From contig NZ_CP076458.1 in assembly GCF_018866245.1 (NCBI RefSeq), forward strand, positions 2,480,001-2,544,000: DNA of 64,000 nt, in the 5' to 3' direction. A model generated the notes under the pieces. The model ran no database searches. It saw only the letters and a program-made list of their open reading frames with translations, and was not told where the DNA came from. A program made the translations under genes and the position numbers. This DNA comes from Novisyntrophococcus fermenticellae (GTDB taxonomy: Bacteria; Bacillota; Clostridia; Lachnospirales; Lachnospiraceae). This document shows, one piece after another, positions 8,243 through 15,593 of the stretch. Position 1 is the first letter of the stretch. Each line of letters begins with the position of its first letter.

Positions 8243-10168
8243 TTAGTTAATTTCCCCCGTTGTCATTCCAATTAGCTCAGTTTCTCCTAAGGGATTAACT
8301 GCATACACATGTACATTATAAAGTGATTCATAGTAGTTGAAGTCTCTAGCCATAACATTGGTCACGTAAGAGCCATCACTTTGTATTCCCGACTCATACC
8401 ACTGAAGGTCGCTTTGATCTTCGGAAGCCCAAACCGCACATCTGATTGCCTGGATTTCATGATCTGACTGGATATTTTCAACAGTCACCCTGAATTTTCC
8501 AGTATGATAATCATATGGAGTAACGGAAATATCAGCGGTGATTTTAGGCTGTGCCGGTTCTGATTCCGATTTCTCACTAATATGCAAATCATATCCAGAA
8601 GAAATGTTTGAAGTTAAGTCTTCCATTAAAATCGACTTTTTAACTAATTCAGAGTTAATAGAATCTACTCCAAATCTTTCAATTAGTGTTGGTATATTCG
8701 AAAATAGATTCGTTCCAAGCCCAAGCCTGTTTCCATCAATTGTTACACCCATTGCTGCCAATGTAGTCGGAAATGCATCCAAGGTAGAGTACTCACGAAA
8801 AGTATTATTTTCAGGCTCAACTGCTGAATTAATATAAGTGGTATAAACCTTTCGCTGGTATTCATCCTTTACATCATCGCAAAAATCACTATCCATAGTG
8901 GGATGATCTCCAGAAATTATAATAGTAGTATTTTCATAAAATTCCTGCTGCTGAATCCAGTGAACGAATGCGGCTACCTTTCTGCTGGAACATGCCATAA
9001 CGTTTGCATACTGATCGTCAAAAACATTCGGGCAATCAGGACATGGATAACCATCTTCAAAGTGTGTATCCACGGTTAGGAGTGTCAGATTAAAAGGCTG
9101 ACCTGTAGAACTCATCTCAGTTAATTTTTCTGTAGCAAATTGAAAAAGTCGATTATCTTCAAATCCCCACCAGACACGATAATCTGCAGGAATCGAACCA
9201 TTATTCTTAAAATAATTGTAGTCCCACATGTCATAATTTCCATGTTCTGTAAAATACAGTTTTCTGCCCCCAAACTCTGCTTCAGAACCAATCAGCAGGC
9301 TCTGCTGATAACCAGCAGAATTCAGAATATCACCAAGTGCAGTAATCCCCGGAAAAAAATGCTCCTGCGTATTCATAGAGTTATCATCAATTGGAATAAG
9401 CAATGGCAACCCCGATGTCTGGCCAAACATAGCTGCCACAGTCCACCCGGTTCCTGTAAGAGAGATTCCTCCATTCAATTGTTCCGAACCACCTGAAAAA
9501 TTTTCATTATCTTCGGACAATTGTGTTAATTCAGGAATCAAATTTACATCAAATGCTCCGCCATTTTCTTTGTTTGCATAAGTACTTTCCATTGATTCCA
9601 AATAAATGTATACCAGATTTCTTTTACTTTCCGGAAAAGTTAAGCTCACATCCTGTGGATTCACATAGTTATCATCAATAAACGTTGAATATGTACTGTG
9701 ATTATTACTGAAAGTGGTAATATCCAAAGTATTCCAGACATGCCTGACAGATAGTATAATCGTTAAAGTAGATATAAGCAATGTTGTTAAGATTGTAATA
9801 TGGTGTGCCAGCCTATTCTTACGTATAATAATAAATACAGCTGTAAGTACAATGGCACAAATTACCGTAATAATCAGGCATGAAATGATATAGTCCTTTA
9901 TCATGCCATCATTTGTACCTTGCAAAGGCGATTTCAAATGATATACCAATTCTTCCATGGATAAATTGTTCCATGTTCTCAACATCCAAAAAATACTGCG
10001 AGAAAGCAACATGGCCAAAGTTCCAATCAATACTGTAAAAATTGTTCCAAGAATCCCCAAGCCCTTCCTAGAAATAATTATACTTTTTTTATCTGTATTC
10101 AATCGCCTTCCTAGCGCCTTAACACGGAATTTAGGATTCATTCTGTCAAAAAAAGGATTGTTCATCAT
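8243..10168 (-). CDS. LtaS/MdoB-like membrane phosphoglycerol transferase
   Basis: The protein has 641 residues. Four hydrophobic segments lie in about residues 30-150, then an extracellular alkaline-phosphatase/sulfatase-fold domain: YIYLESMEST, the catalytic-Thr region TGTGWTVAAMFGQTSG, LLTVDTHFEDG and IISGDHPTMD supply the metal-binding pattern. The GTGWT type is closer to OpgB/MdoB-like enzymes than to classical LtaS. The C-terminal 110 residues look like a beta-rich accessory domain. The likely role is transfer of glycerol phosphate from phosphatidylglycerol onto a glycolipid or glycan, such as lipoteichoic acid. Two adjacent ATG codons (10168 and 10165) both fit the AGGAGT site. Confidence 0.87.
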   Translation of the reverse strand: MMNNPFFDRMNPKFRVKALGRRLNTDKKSIIISRKGLGILGTIFTVLIGTLAMLLSRSIFWMLRTWNNLSMEELVYHLKSPLQGTNDGMIKDYIISCLIITVICAIVLTAVFIIIRKNRLAHHITILTTLLISTLTIILSVRHVWNTLDITTFSNNHSTYSTFIDDNYVNPQDVSLTFPESKRNLVYIYLESMESTYANKENGGAFDVNLIPELTQLSEDNENFSGGSEQLNGGISLTGTGWTVAAMFGQTSGLPLLIPIDDNSMNTQEHFFPGITALGDILNSAGYQQSLLIGSEAEFGGRKLYFTEHGNYDMWDYNYFKNNGSIPADYRVWWGFEDNRLFQFATEKLTEMSSTGQPFNLTLLTVDTHFEDGYPCPDCPNVFDDQYANVMACSSRKVAAFVHWIQQQEFYENTTIIISGDHPTMDSDFCDDVKDEYQRKVYTTYINSAVEPENNTFREYSTLDAFPTTLAAMGVTIDGNRLGLGTNLFSNIPTLIERFGVDSINSELVKKSILMEDLTSNISSGYDLHISEKSESEPAQPKITADISVTPYDYHTGKFRVTVENIQSDHEIQAIRCAVWASEDQSDLQWYESGIQSDGSYVTNVMARDFNYYESLYNVHVYAVNPLGETELIGMTTGEIN

Positions 10169-10201
10169 TCGTGTACTCCTGTTAAACTTATCTTAAAATC
10201 T

Positions 10202-10230
10202 ATTATAGCAAAGTACCAGAAATCAATCAA
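10202..10230 (-). promoter_or_regulatory. Sigma-A promoter for the phosphoglycerol transferase gene
   Basis: TTGATT, 17 bases, TATAAT on the minus strand, ending about 35 bases before the start codon. Spacing and both hexamers are near consensus. Confidence 0.8.
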
Positions 10231-10254
10231 GGCAAAAAGTTCTTGCGTTTAAAT

Positions 10255-10695
10255 TCATTTTATCCTTAAATCAATAAGCTCCATCGGATATCCTGTACAA
10301 TCGCAAAACTGTTCTTTTGTAAATCCTTCAAATTCTTGCAGCATGTCATCCGTGATTAATAGATAAGAGGCAAATATATTAGCCTGTCGCTCTATTTTAG
10401 ACACAAGCAGGAGTGTATGATGTGCCATGAAACAACAATTCTCTTTTCTATGTAAGACAGCATGTCCCAATTCATGTGCTAACACAACTTTAAATAATGA
10501 ATCATTACCTATGATTTCTTCATTAATAAAAATCCATTTATTTCGCTTTATATACTTGTAGTAGCCTAATGCCTTTCCTAAAGGGGTGATTACAATGTGT
10601 ATTCCAAGCAATTTCGCAATTTTATACGGATCATTTGTCCCATACAAACTAATATAATATGATGTAAGTCTTTTAATACTCCTATTAATATCCAA
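10255..10695 (-). CDS. ImmA/IrrE-type zinc metalloprotease (TTG start)
   Basis: The 146-residue protein carries HELGHAV, the HExxH zinc motif, in an IrrE/ImmA (peptidase M78) context: YYKYIKRNKWIFINEE upstream and the ANIFASYLL helix downstream with a likely third ligand. The start is TTG at 10695, 7 bases after AGGTGA, and that site contains the TGA stop of the upstream repressor gene, so translation is probably coupled. ImmA proteases of ICEBs1 and related elements, and IrrE of Deinococcus, inactivate a partner XRE repressor by cleavage. The partner here is almost certainly the preceding gene. The domain is compact with no extra sensory region visible. Confidence 0.88.
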   Translation of the reverse strand: MDINRSIKRLTSYYISLYGTNDPYKIAKLLGIHIVITPLGKALGYYKYIKRNKWIFINEEIIGNDSLFKVVLAHELGHAVLHRKENCCFMAHHTLLLVSKIERQANIFASYLLITDDMLQEFEGFTKEQFCDCTGYPMELIDLRIK

Positions 10696-10702
10696 TTTTT
10701 CT

Positions 10703-11134
10703 TCACCTATTTTTATTCTTATTTTGATTCTTATAGGGATTGTATTTAATCTTGTTTTCTTTTTTTGCCTCTTTTAATGCAAATTCAATAGCATTTTCTA
10801 ATAAACTTAAAGACGCCTCATCTATCTCCTTTCCATTATAATACAATGGACCATCTTCACCACTTTTTATCTCCTCCATTATCCTATCAAGATCTTTCGC
10901 TATATCTCGTTCATCACGCCTTGTTAATTGGCTATCCTGTTCTATGTTACCAAGTATCCTGTTTAAGTCAGCATTAAGATAGTTCGCTATTGTTACTGCT
11001 CTTTCATACGGTATTTTACGTAATTTTTTAGGGTTTAAATATCCGTTTGAAAAACCACAATCTTTTTCAAGCACAGAAACAGCAAGATTCCTTTTGGTAC
11101 ATATTTCCCTCACATACTCTACTCCATATAACAT
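10703..11134 (-). CDS. XRE-family repressor paired with the ImmA-like protease
   Basis: The protein has 143 residues. The N-terminal 65 residues form a cro/C1-type helix-turn-helix (VREICTKRNLAVSVLEKDCG, then a recognition-helix region and IPYERAVTIANYLN). The C-terminal half is charged and Lys/Asn-rich, possibly for oligomerisation and as cleavage target; the tail is strongly basic. An AGAGGAAGAG site precedes the ATG. It is divergent from the peptide-endolysin operon, and four palindromes based on TTTAGA...TCTAAA lie between them, so it probably represses both promoters. This resembles ImmR/ImmA of ICEBs1 or DdrO/IrrE, but no integrase or conjugation gene is present. Confidence 0.85.
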   Translation of the reverse strand: MLYGVEYVREICTKRNLAVSVLEKDCGFSNGYLNPKKLRKIPYERAVTIANYLNADLNRILGNIEQDSQLTRRDERDIAKDLDRIMEEIKSGEDGPLYYNGKEIDEASLSLLENAIEFALKEAKKENKIKYNPYKNQNKNKNR

Positions 11135-11158
11135 TATCTCTTCCTCTTTAAATTTAAT

Positions 11159-11176
11159 TTTAGGAAATAATCTAAA
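11159..11176. promoter_or_regulatory. Operator 1, upstream of the -35 element
   Basis: An 18-base imperfect palindrome, TTTAGGAAATAATCTAAA. Its exact reverse complement occurs as operator 2. It ends 6 bases before the -35 hexamer of the lysis promoter and lies in the leader of the repressor gene. Confidence 0.7.
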
Positions 11177-11182
11177 ATTTAG

Positions 11183-11211
11183 TTGACATTTTAGAATTTG
11201 CCCTATATAAT
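11183..11211 (+). promoter_or_regulatory. Consensus sigma-A promoter of the peptide-endolysin operon
   Basis: TTGACA, exactly 17 bases, TATAAT: a perfect match to the housekeeping consensus. The spacer contains a half-site TTTTAGAATTT similar to the flanking operators. A promoter this strong would need tight repression, consistent with the operators on each side. Confidence 0.9.
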
Positions 11212-11220
11212 AAGTGTGTA

Positions 11221-11238
11221 TTTAGATTATTTCCTAAA
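11221..11238. promoter_or_regulatory. Operator 2, at or just after the transcription start
   Basis: TTTAGATTATTTCCTAAA, the exact reverse complement of operator 1. It begins 10 bases after the -10 hexamer, where a bound repressor would block initiation. Confidence 0.7.
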
Positions 11239-11268
11239 CAGAATATTGATATAGGAATATAAATCTTA

Positions 11269-11298
11269 TCTAAACTTATTTTAGAATGAAATCTAAAA
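11269..11298. promoter_or_regulatory. Operators 3 and 4, overlapping palindromes
   Basis: TCTAAA-5-TTTAGA at 11269-11285 overlaps TTTTAGA-6-TCTAAAA at 11279-11298. They share the TTTTAGA arm, so two dimers could bind next to each other or compete. Arms match those of operators 1 and 2. Confidence 0.6.
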
Positions 11299-11356
11299 CA
11301 AGTCAATAGGATCAGGAAAAAACCAATTAATTCTAAGACAAATGGGAGGAATTGTC

Positions 11357-11428
11357 ATGAACTATATCAGAGCTAGTCCTGCAATTAAAAGTCTATTTAA
11401 TTTAATTCAAAAAATATTAAAAGCATAA
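11357..11428 (+). CDS. Small cationic amphipathic peptide (23 residues), first gene of the endolysin operon
   Basis: A short frame with an excellent ribosome site (GGGAGG, 7 bases before ATG) encodes 23 residues beginning MNYIRASPAIKS and ending LIQKILKA. The last 14 residues put Ile/Leu/Phe on one face and Lys/Ser/Asn/Gln on the other when drawn as a helix. It has one Arg, three Lys and no acidic residue. It resembles membrane-active peptides such as small toxins, leaderless bacteriocins or pinholin-like proteins, but it is too short for a usual holin with a full transmembrane helix. It ends 17 bases before the endolysin, so it may help that signal-less enzyme cross the membrane. I recognise no family. 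Confidence 0.6.
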   Translation: MNYIRASPAIKSLFNLIQKILKA

Positions 11429-11445
11429 AAAAGGAGCGAATAGCA

Positions 11446-12570
11446 ATGGGAAATATAGAATCAGCAGTAACATGGATGGAACGAATTGCAGCAGATGACA
11501 GGCACGGATACGATCAGGAAAACAGGAATGGTCCTGATTATGATTGCTCTAGTTTTGTGGGAACTGCTCTCAGTCAGGCAGGATTCAATGTAAGTCCATC
11601 TTCTACAACAAGAAACCTGCGTTCACAGCTCTTAAACTGTGGTTTTAAAAGTATAGGTGTGAATGAGGGCAGAAAAAGAGGAGATATTTTTCTGAAAGAA
11701 GGGAGTCATGTTATAACCTGTGTGAATGCTAGCAATATTGTACATGCCTCCATAAACGAAAAGGGAACTTCTTTAGGAGGGAAAACCGGCGATCAGACAG
11801 GCGCAGAAATCTGTGTAAAAGCTTTTTATCCATGTTCTGGTGGCTGGGAGTATCATTTTAGATATGGCGACGGAAGTACTGGTGGTGGAAGTACAAGTAT
11901 ATGGAATACAACAGGTACTGCAACATGTACCGGGGATACGGTGAATTACCGTCAAGGTCCCGGAACAGGTTATGCCTCTCTCGGAAAGCTAAATAAAGGT
12001 GATACGTTTGAGGTTGACGGACAAATACAAAATGGTTGGGTACACATGAGATTTCAGGGAATAATTGGCTGGATGCTTGGTCAATATGTTACAGCAAACG
12101 AAAATCCACCGGCAGCCATTCAGGAGGCAGGACAACCTGCGTACTCTGAAGAACGAGTTTACTACAGGGCGCATGTGCAGAATTATGGGACTTTAGATGC
12201 AGTTAGGGATGGACAGACAGCAGGAACTATAGGAAAAAATATTCCAATGGAGGCCTTTTGGGTCGATGAGAGAATCATCCGGTCAAGATACGGAAATGAG
12301 GTAAGGGTATACGCAAAGGCCCATATCAGTGATATTGGATGGAAAGAAATAGGGTATATCGAACATGACACAATAATTGGGACACAAGGACAGGCAAAAC
12401 CTTTGGAAGCCTTCCAACTTACAGCAGAAGGGCTTCCAAGTGGAGTGAAGATTTACTACCGCTGTCATGTTTCAGACTTGGGATGGCTGACTTGGACAGA
12501 AGGAGGAAATATAAGTGGAACCGTAGGACAGGCAAAAGCAATACAGGCAATTCAGATTAAGATTCAATAA
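11446..12570 (+). CDS. Phage-type endolysin: NlpC/P60-like Amidase_5 domain, SH3b domain, ChW repeats
   Basis: The protein has 374 residues and no signal peptide. Residues 1-150 match the bacteriophage peptidoglycan hydrolase (Amidase_5, NlpC/P60-like) pattern: Cys34 in DYDCSSFVG, His88 in GSHVITC and a later His (IVHASI) as likely catalytic residues. A Gly/Ser linker leads to a bacterial SH3 domain (about 155-210; VNYRQGPGTGYASLGKLNKG). About 225-374 holds ChW-type (clostridial hydrophobic W) repeats with the pattern YRxHVxxxGW...GTxGQAKxIxA. It likely cuts stem peptides or the amide bond of the host wall. The ribosome site is AAGGAG. It sits between cell-envelope genes with no structural phage genes nearby. 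Confidence 0.87.
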   Translation: MGNIESAVTWMERIAADDRHGYDQENRNGPDYDCSSFVGTALSQAGFNVSPSSTTRNLRSQLLNCGFKSIGVNEGRKRGDIFLKEGSHVITCVNASNIVHASINEKGTSLGGKTGDQTGAEICVKAFYPCSGGWEYHFRYGDGSTGGGSTSIWNTTGTATCTGDTVNYRQGPGTGYASLGKLNKGDTFEVDGQIQNGWVHMRFQGIIGWMLGQYVTANENPPAAIQEAGQPAYSEERVYYRAHVQNYGTLDAVRDGQTAGTIGKNIPMEAFWVDERIIRSRYGNEVRVYAKAHISDIGWKEIGYIEHDTIIGTQGQAKPLEAFQLTAEGLPSGVKIYYRCHVSDLGWLTWTEGGNISGTVGQAKAIQAIQIKIQ

Positions 12571-12575
12571 TTATT

Positions 12576-12598
12576 ACCTCGGGCATTATGTCCGAGGT
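12576..12598 (+). terminator. Possible terminator after the endolysin gene
   Basis: A 7-bp stem ACCTCGG/CCGAGGT with a 9-base loop, just after the stop codon. The following T-run is short (TTT), so it is a moderate candidate. Confidence 0.55.
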
Positions 12599-12735
12599 TT
12601 ACTAAAGTTATTGTTCAGATATAAATGATTAACTGTAAAAAGCAGGAATATTTAAATAAATATATAGGGCTCAAGGCCTGTAAAAGAAAATTCACATAAA
12701 TAGACATCAGTTATAGCGGAACTTTTCTTTACTTA

Positions 12736-12764
12736 TCGACACCCCTTCCCGAACATGCTATACT
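12736..12764 (+). promoter_or_regulatory. Sigma-A promoter for the YfhO-family gene
   Basis: TCGACA, 17 bases, TATACT, about 34 bases before the start codon. The gap 12599-12735 shows no other recognisable structure. Confidence 0.65.
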
Positions 12765-12797
12765 ACATAGGACTATTTTCAGAATTGAGGTATTATT

Positions 12798-15557
12798 ATG
12801 TTCTTTTCCAGTAAATTAAAAATGTTGAAAAAGTATCCGCGCCTGATCCTGGCTCTCGGACTGCTTGTTTCTGCCTGTCTGGTCTACTACCAGTATGTCT
12901 TCGGCAATTCCATTTTTATCTTTAATGACATAGGTGCTGATACACAGCAGCAATATATCATGCAGTACAATTCAATCGTAAATCATATCCGTGACGGCAA
13001 CTTTTCTGCCTGGGATTTTACCAATGGGTTTGGAACAAGTATGCTGCAGTTGAATCTGTTCGATCCCTCTTTGATGATTCTTTATCTGTCAGGCGTCGTC
13101 TTCGGACCGGCAGTCATGCCTTATTTGCTGATTTATATTCATATAGGAAAGATTATTCTGGCAGGTCTGATGTGTTATCAGTTTCTTTCCTGTTTTTCTT
13201 TTTCCACCGGAAGCCGTCTGCTGGCATCCTATGTTTATGCCTTTAACGGTTTTCTGATTGTCTGGGGACAGCATTATCAATTTTCAATGATCATGGTGTA
13301 TCTGCCGTTATTTTTGTTTCTGTTGGAAAAAGCACTGCACCGGGACCGGTTTTCCCCTTCCGTTGCCATACTTACCACCTGTATTATTATCTATAGCTAT
13401 TATACAGGATATATGACGATGATAACCGGAGGCATTTACCTTATCTTCCGCCTGTTTTTTATGGAGAATCTGGCATGGAAAACACGTTTTAAAAGATTTT
13501 TCATAAATTGTTCCTCCATGCTTCTGGGAATCTGTATGGGGCTTTTTTCCCTGCTTCCGGCCTTTGCGCTTGTAAATAATGTTTCCTCTCGTCTGGATAG
13601 TAATATGGGAATTTTTCAGCGTATCTTCTCAAGTATTGCCCCATATCCCCTGGAATATTACCCCACTTTGATACTTCGGTTTTTTTCATCAAACCTGGAA
13701 GGAATCGGGAATGCCGACATCTACATGCCTTACCGGGGGTATACGAATTATTATGAAGCACCAAATGTGTTTTTCTCTGTATTGTTTGTGGTTCTGGCTG
13801 TACAGTATATTTTTTATCTGTTCCATTCCAAGGAAAGCCTCCGCCAAAAGGCTACGCAGTGGGGATTGGTTTTCCTGACTGGTGCTGCATTACTCCTTAT
13901 GGCAGGCAGTCTGATTTTTAATGGATTTTCATCTCCGTTTTCAAGACATACATTTGTATTGATGCCCTTGTTTGCACTGTTGATTGCAAAAATGACCGAT
14001 GTGATTTTTACGGAAAAGTTTTTTCATATTCCCGGGGCTCTTATAACCGTGGTCTGCAGCACCATACTTTATTTTCTTTGTTATAAAAGAGTTGCATTGA
14101 CGCCTTCGGTAAAACTGAATATCCTGATTTTATGGGGAAGCGCACTCCTTATGATTCTGCTCCTGTTTCTGGTGTCCCGTAAGAAAACTTTATCCAGGCT
14201 GACTCCGTCCGCACTGTTTGTACTGCTGGCATCTATTACCGCACTCAGCGTCATTAGTGACTCACATATAACAGCCAGAGGGCGTTCCTCTGTTGTAAAG
14301 GGAGATGCAGATTATTTTGATTACCTCTATAATTCAGACATGGAATCCCTGCTAAATTACGTGAAGAATACAGACCCGACTTTTTACCGTCTGGAAAAAA
14401 CCTTTGCGAGGGCTTCTTACTGTATGGAATCCTGTGCACAGGATTACCGTGGAATCGGTACCTATAATTCAACGCTGAACAAAAACCTCATTGAATTCAC
14501 CGAAAAAATCATTCCGAATATGAATTTGTTTAACTTCTCCAGAACCACATACCGCCACATCGCGCATGATGATGTATTTGCCACTTTATTCGGAATTAAA
14601 TATCTTGTGACCGAAGACGGGAATTACAGCAGTGATGCTTATCAGCTGGTAAAGCAATTTGGTTCTTTATACCTGTATCAGAATCAATATGCAGCGTCTG
14701 TCGGACGTCTGTACACGCAGACCATGGATCAGGCTACCTATGAAGCCTCCGCGCCATCGATTGATGCTTCCGGGCTTTTATCGCAGACAGCAATCACCGA
14801 ATCGCCCGGCCCGCTCTCCATTCCCGCCGATCGCCTGAGTGCCTTTACAAAACGGAATCTGCCCGATTATGTATCTTATGATTCACCTGCACTTAGCACC
14901 TTCCTGGATTCTGATACAAAAGCCATAAGCTGGAGCACCGATGTAAATATACCACTGAACCCGGAGCTTTCCGGGCAGAATGCCCCTGTTACCATGCATT
15001 TTAACATTCACTGCGAACTGCCTCCTGCCATTACATTTATTACAAATAACGGCAAGGCAGACACCTCAAGCTTTGAACTTACCAGATTGACACATTCCGC
15101 AGATTCGAATTATGCGGTCTCCCTCACGATTCCAGCTGATACAAGATATCTGCACTGTATCACACGGTATCAGGGTGTGGAGTTTACATTAAGCGGTGTG
15201 TCCTTTACCTCGCAGAGTCCTGCCGGCAGCCTATCCGAAGATCCCGGTATTGTTGTGAATAATACCACGAATGACAGTAAACTAACGGGCACCATTGCGG
15301 CTGACCGGGACAGCCTTGCATTTTTTGCTATTCCCTACGAGACCGGCTGGCAGGCGTCCGTTGATGGGCAACCTGCGGAACTCATTCGGACAGACTATGG
15401 ATTTTCAGGGTTTTATGTCACAGCCGGCCGCCATACTTTTACGCTCACCTACAGTGCTCCTTTATTAAAAGAAGGAATTCTTTTAAGCGGAATATCCTTT
15501 CTGGTTTTCCTTTCGATTACATGGATATCCAGAAAAAGAAACCCCCGGCAGTTATAA
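12798..15557 (+). CDS. YfhO-family polytopic membrane protein
   Basis: The protein has 919 residues with a dozen or so hydrophobic segments in residues 15-490, then a large extracytoplasmic domain and one C-terminal membrane segment (about 890-912) before a basic tail. The N-terminal region (FIFNDIGADTQQQYIMQYNS and the aromatic TNGFGTSMLQL) is typical of YfhO proteins, which are related to GT-C glycosyltransferases and modify lipoteichoic or wall polymers in Bacilli (YfhO acts with CsbB). GAGGT precedes the ATG. A GtrB-like enzyme, the sort of partner YfhO needs, is encoded about 5 kb away. Base composition is clearly richer in G+C than the preceding 12 kb. Confidence 0.88.
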   Translation: MFFSSKLKMLKKYPRLILALGLLVSACLVYYQYVFGNSIFIFNDIGADTQQQYIMQYNSIVNHIRDGNFSAWDFTNGFGTSMLQLNLFDPSLMILYLSGVVFGPAVMPYLLIYIHIGKIILAGLMCYQFLSCFSFSTGSRLLASYVYAFNGFLIVWGQHYQFSMIMVYLPLFLFLLEKALHRDRFSPSVAILTTCIIIYSYYTGYMTMITGGIYLIFRLFFMENLAWKTRFKRFFINCSSMLLGICMGLFSLLPAFALVNNVSSRLDSNMGIFQRIFSSIAPYPLEYYPTLILRFFSSNLEGIGNADIYMPYRGYTNYYEAPNVFFSVLFVVLAVQYIFYLFHSKESLRQKATQWGLVFLTGAALLLMAGSLIFNGFSSPFSRHTFVLMPLFALLIAKMTDVIFTEKFFHIPGALITVVCSTILYFLCYKRVALTPSVKLNILILWGSALLMILLLFLVSRKKTLSRLTPSALFVLLASITALSVISDSHITARGRSSVVKGDADYFDYLYNSDMESLLNYVKNTDPTFYRLEKTFARASYCMESCAQDYRGIGTYNSTLNKNLIEFTEKIIPNMNLFNFSRTTYRHIAHDDVFATLFGIKYLVTEDGNYSSDAYQLVKQFGSLYLYQNQYAASVGRLYTQTMDQATYEASAPSIDASGLLSQTAITESPGPLSIPADRLSAFTKRNLPDYVSYDSPALSTFLDSDTKAISWSTDVNIPLNPELSGQNAPVTMHFNIHCELPPAITFITNNGKADTSSFELTRLTHSADSNYAVSLTIPADTRYLHCITRYQGVEFTLSGVSFTSQSPAGSLSEDPGIVVNNTTNDSKLTGTIAADRDSLAFFAIPYETGWQASVDGQPAELIRTDYGFSGFYVTAGRHTFTLTYSAPLLKEGILLSGISFLVFLSITWISRKRNPRQL

Positions 15558-15567
15558 CTGCCGGGGG
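15542..15567 (-). terminator. Shared hairpin; terminator of the carboxypeptidase gene
   Basis: A perfect 26-base palindrome (CCCCCGGCAGTTA plus its complement). On the minus strand it is followed by TTTCTTTTTCT, a good terminator for the gene ending at 15594. It also contains the last codons and stop of the convergent YfhO gene. In the plus direction there is no T-run. Confidence 0.85.
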
Positions 15568-15593
15568 CAAGCCCTTATTACTGAACCGTAACA

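Noticed and set aside
10255..12598. Prophage
   Set aside because: Only repressor, protease, peptide and endolysin are present; no integrase, terminase, capsid, tail or attachment site is seen.
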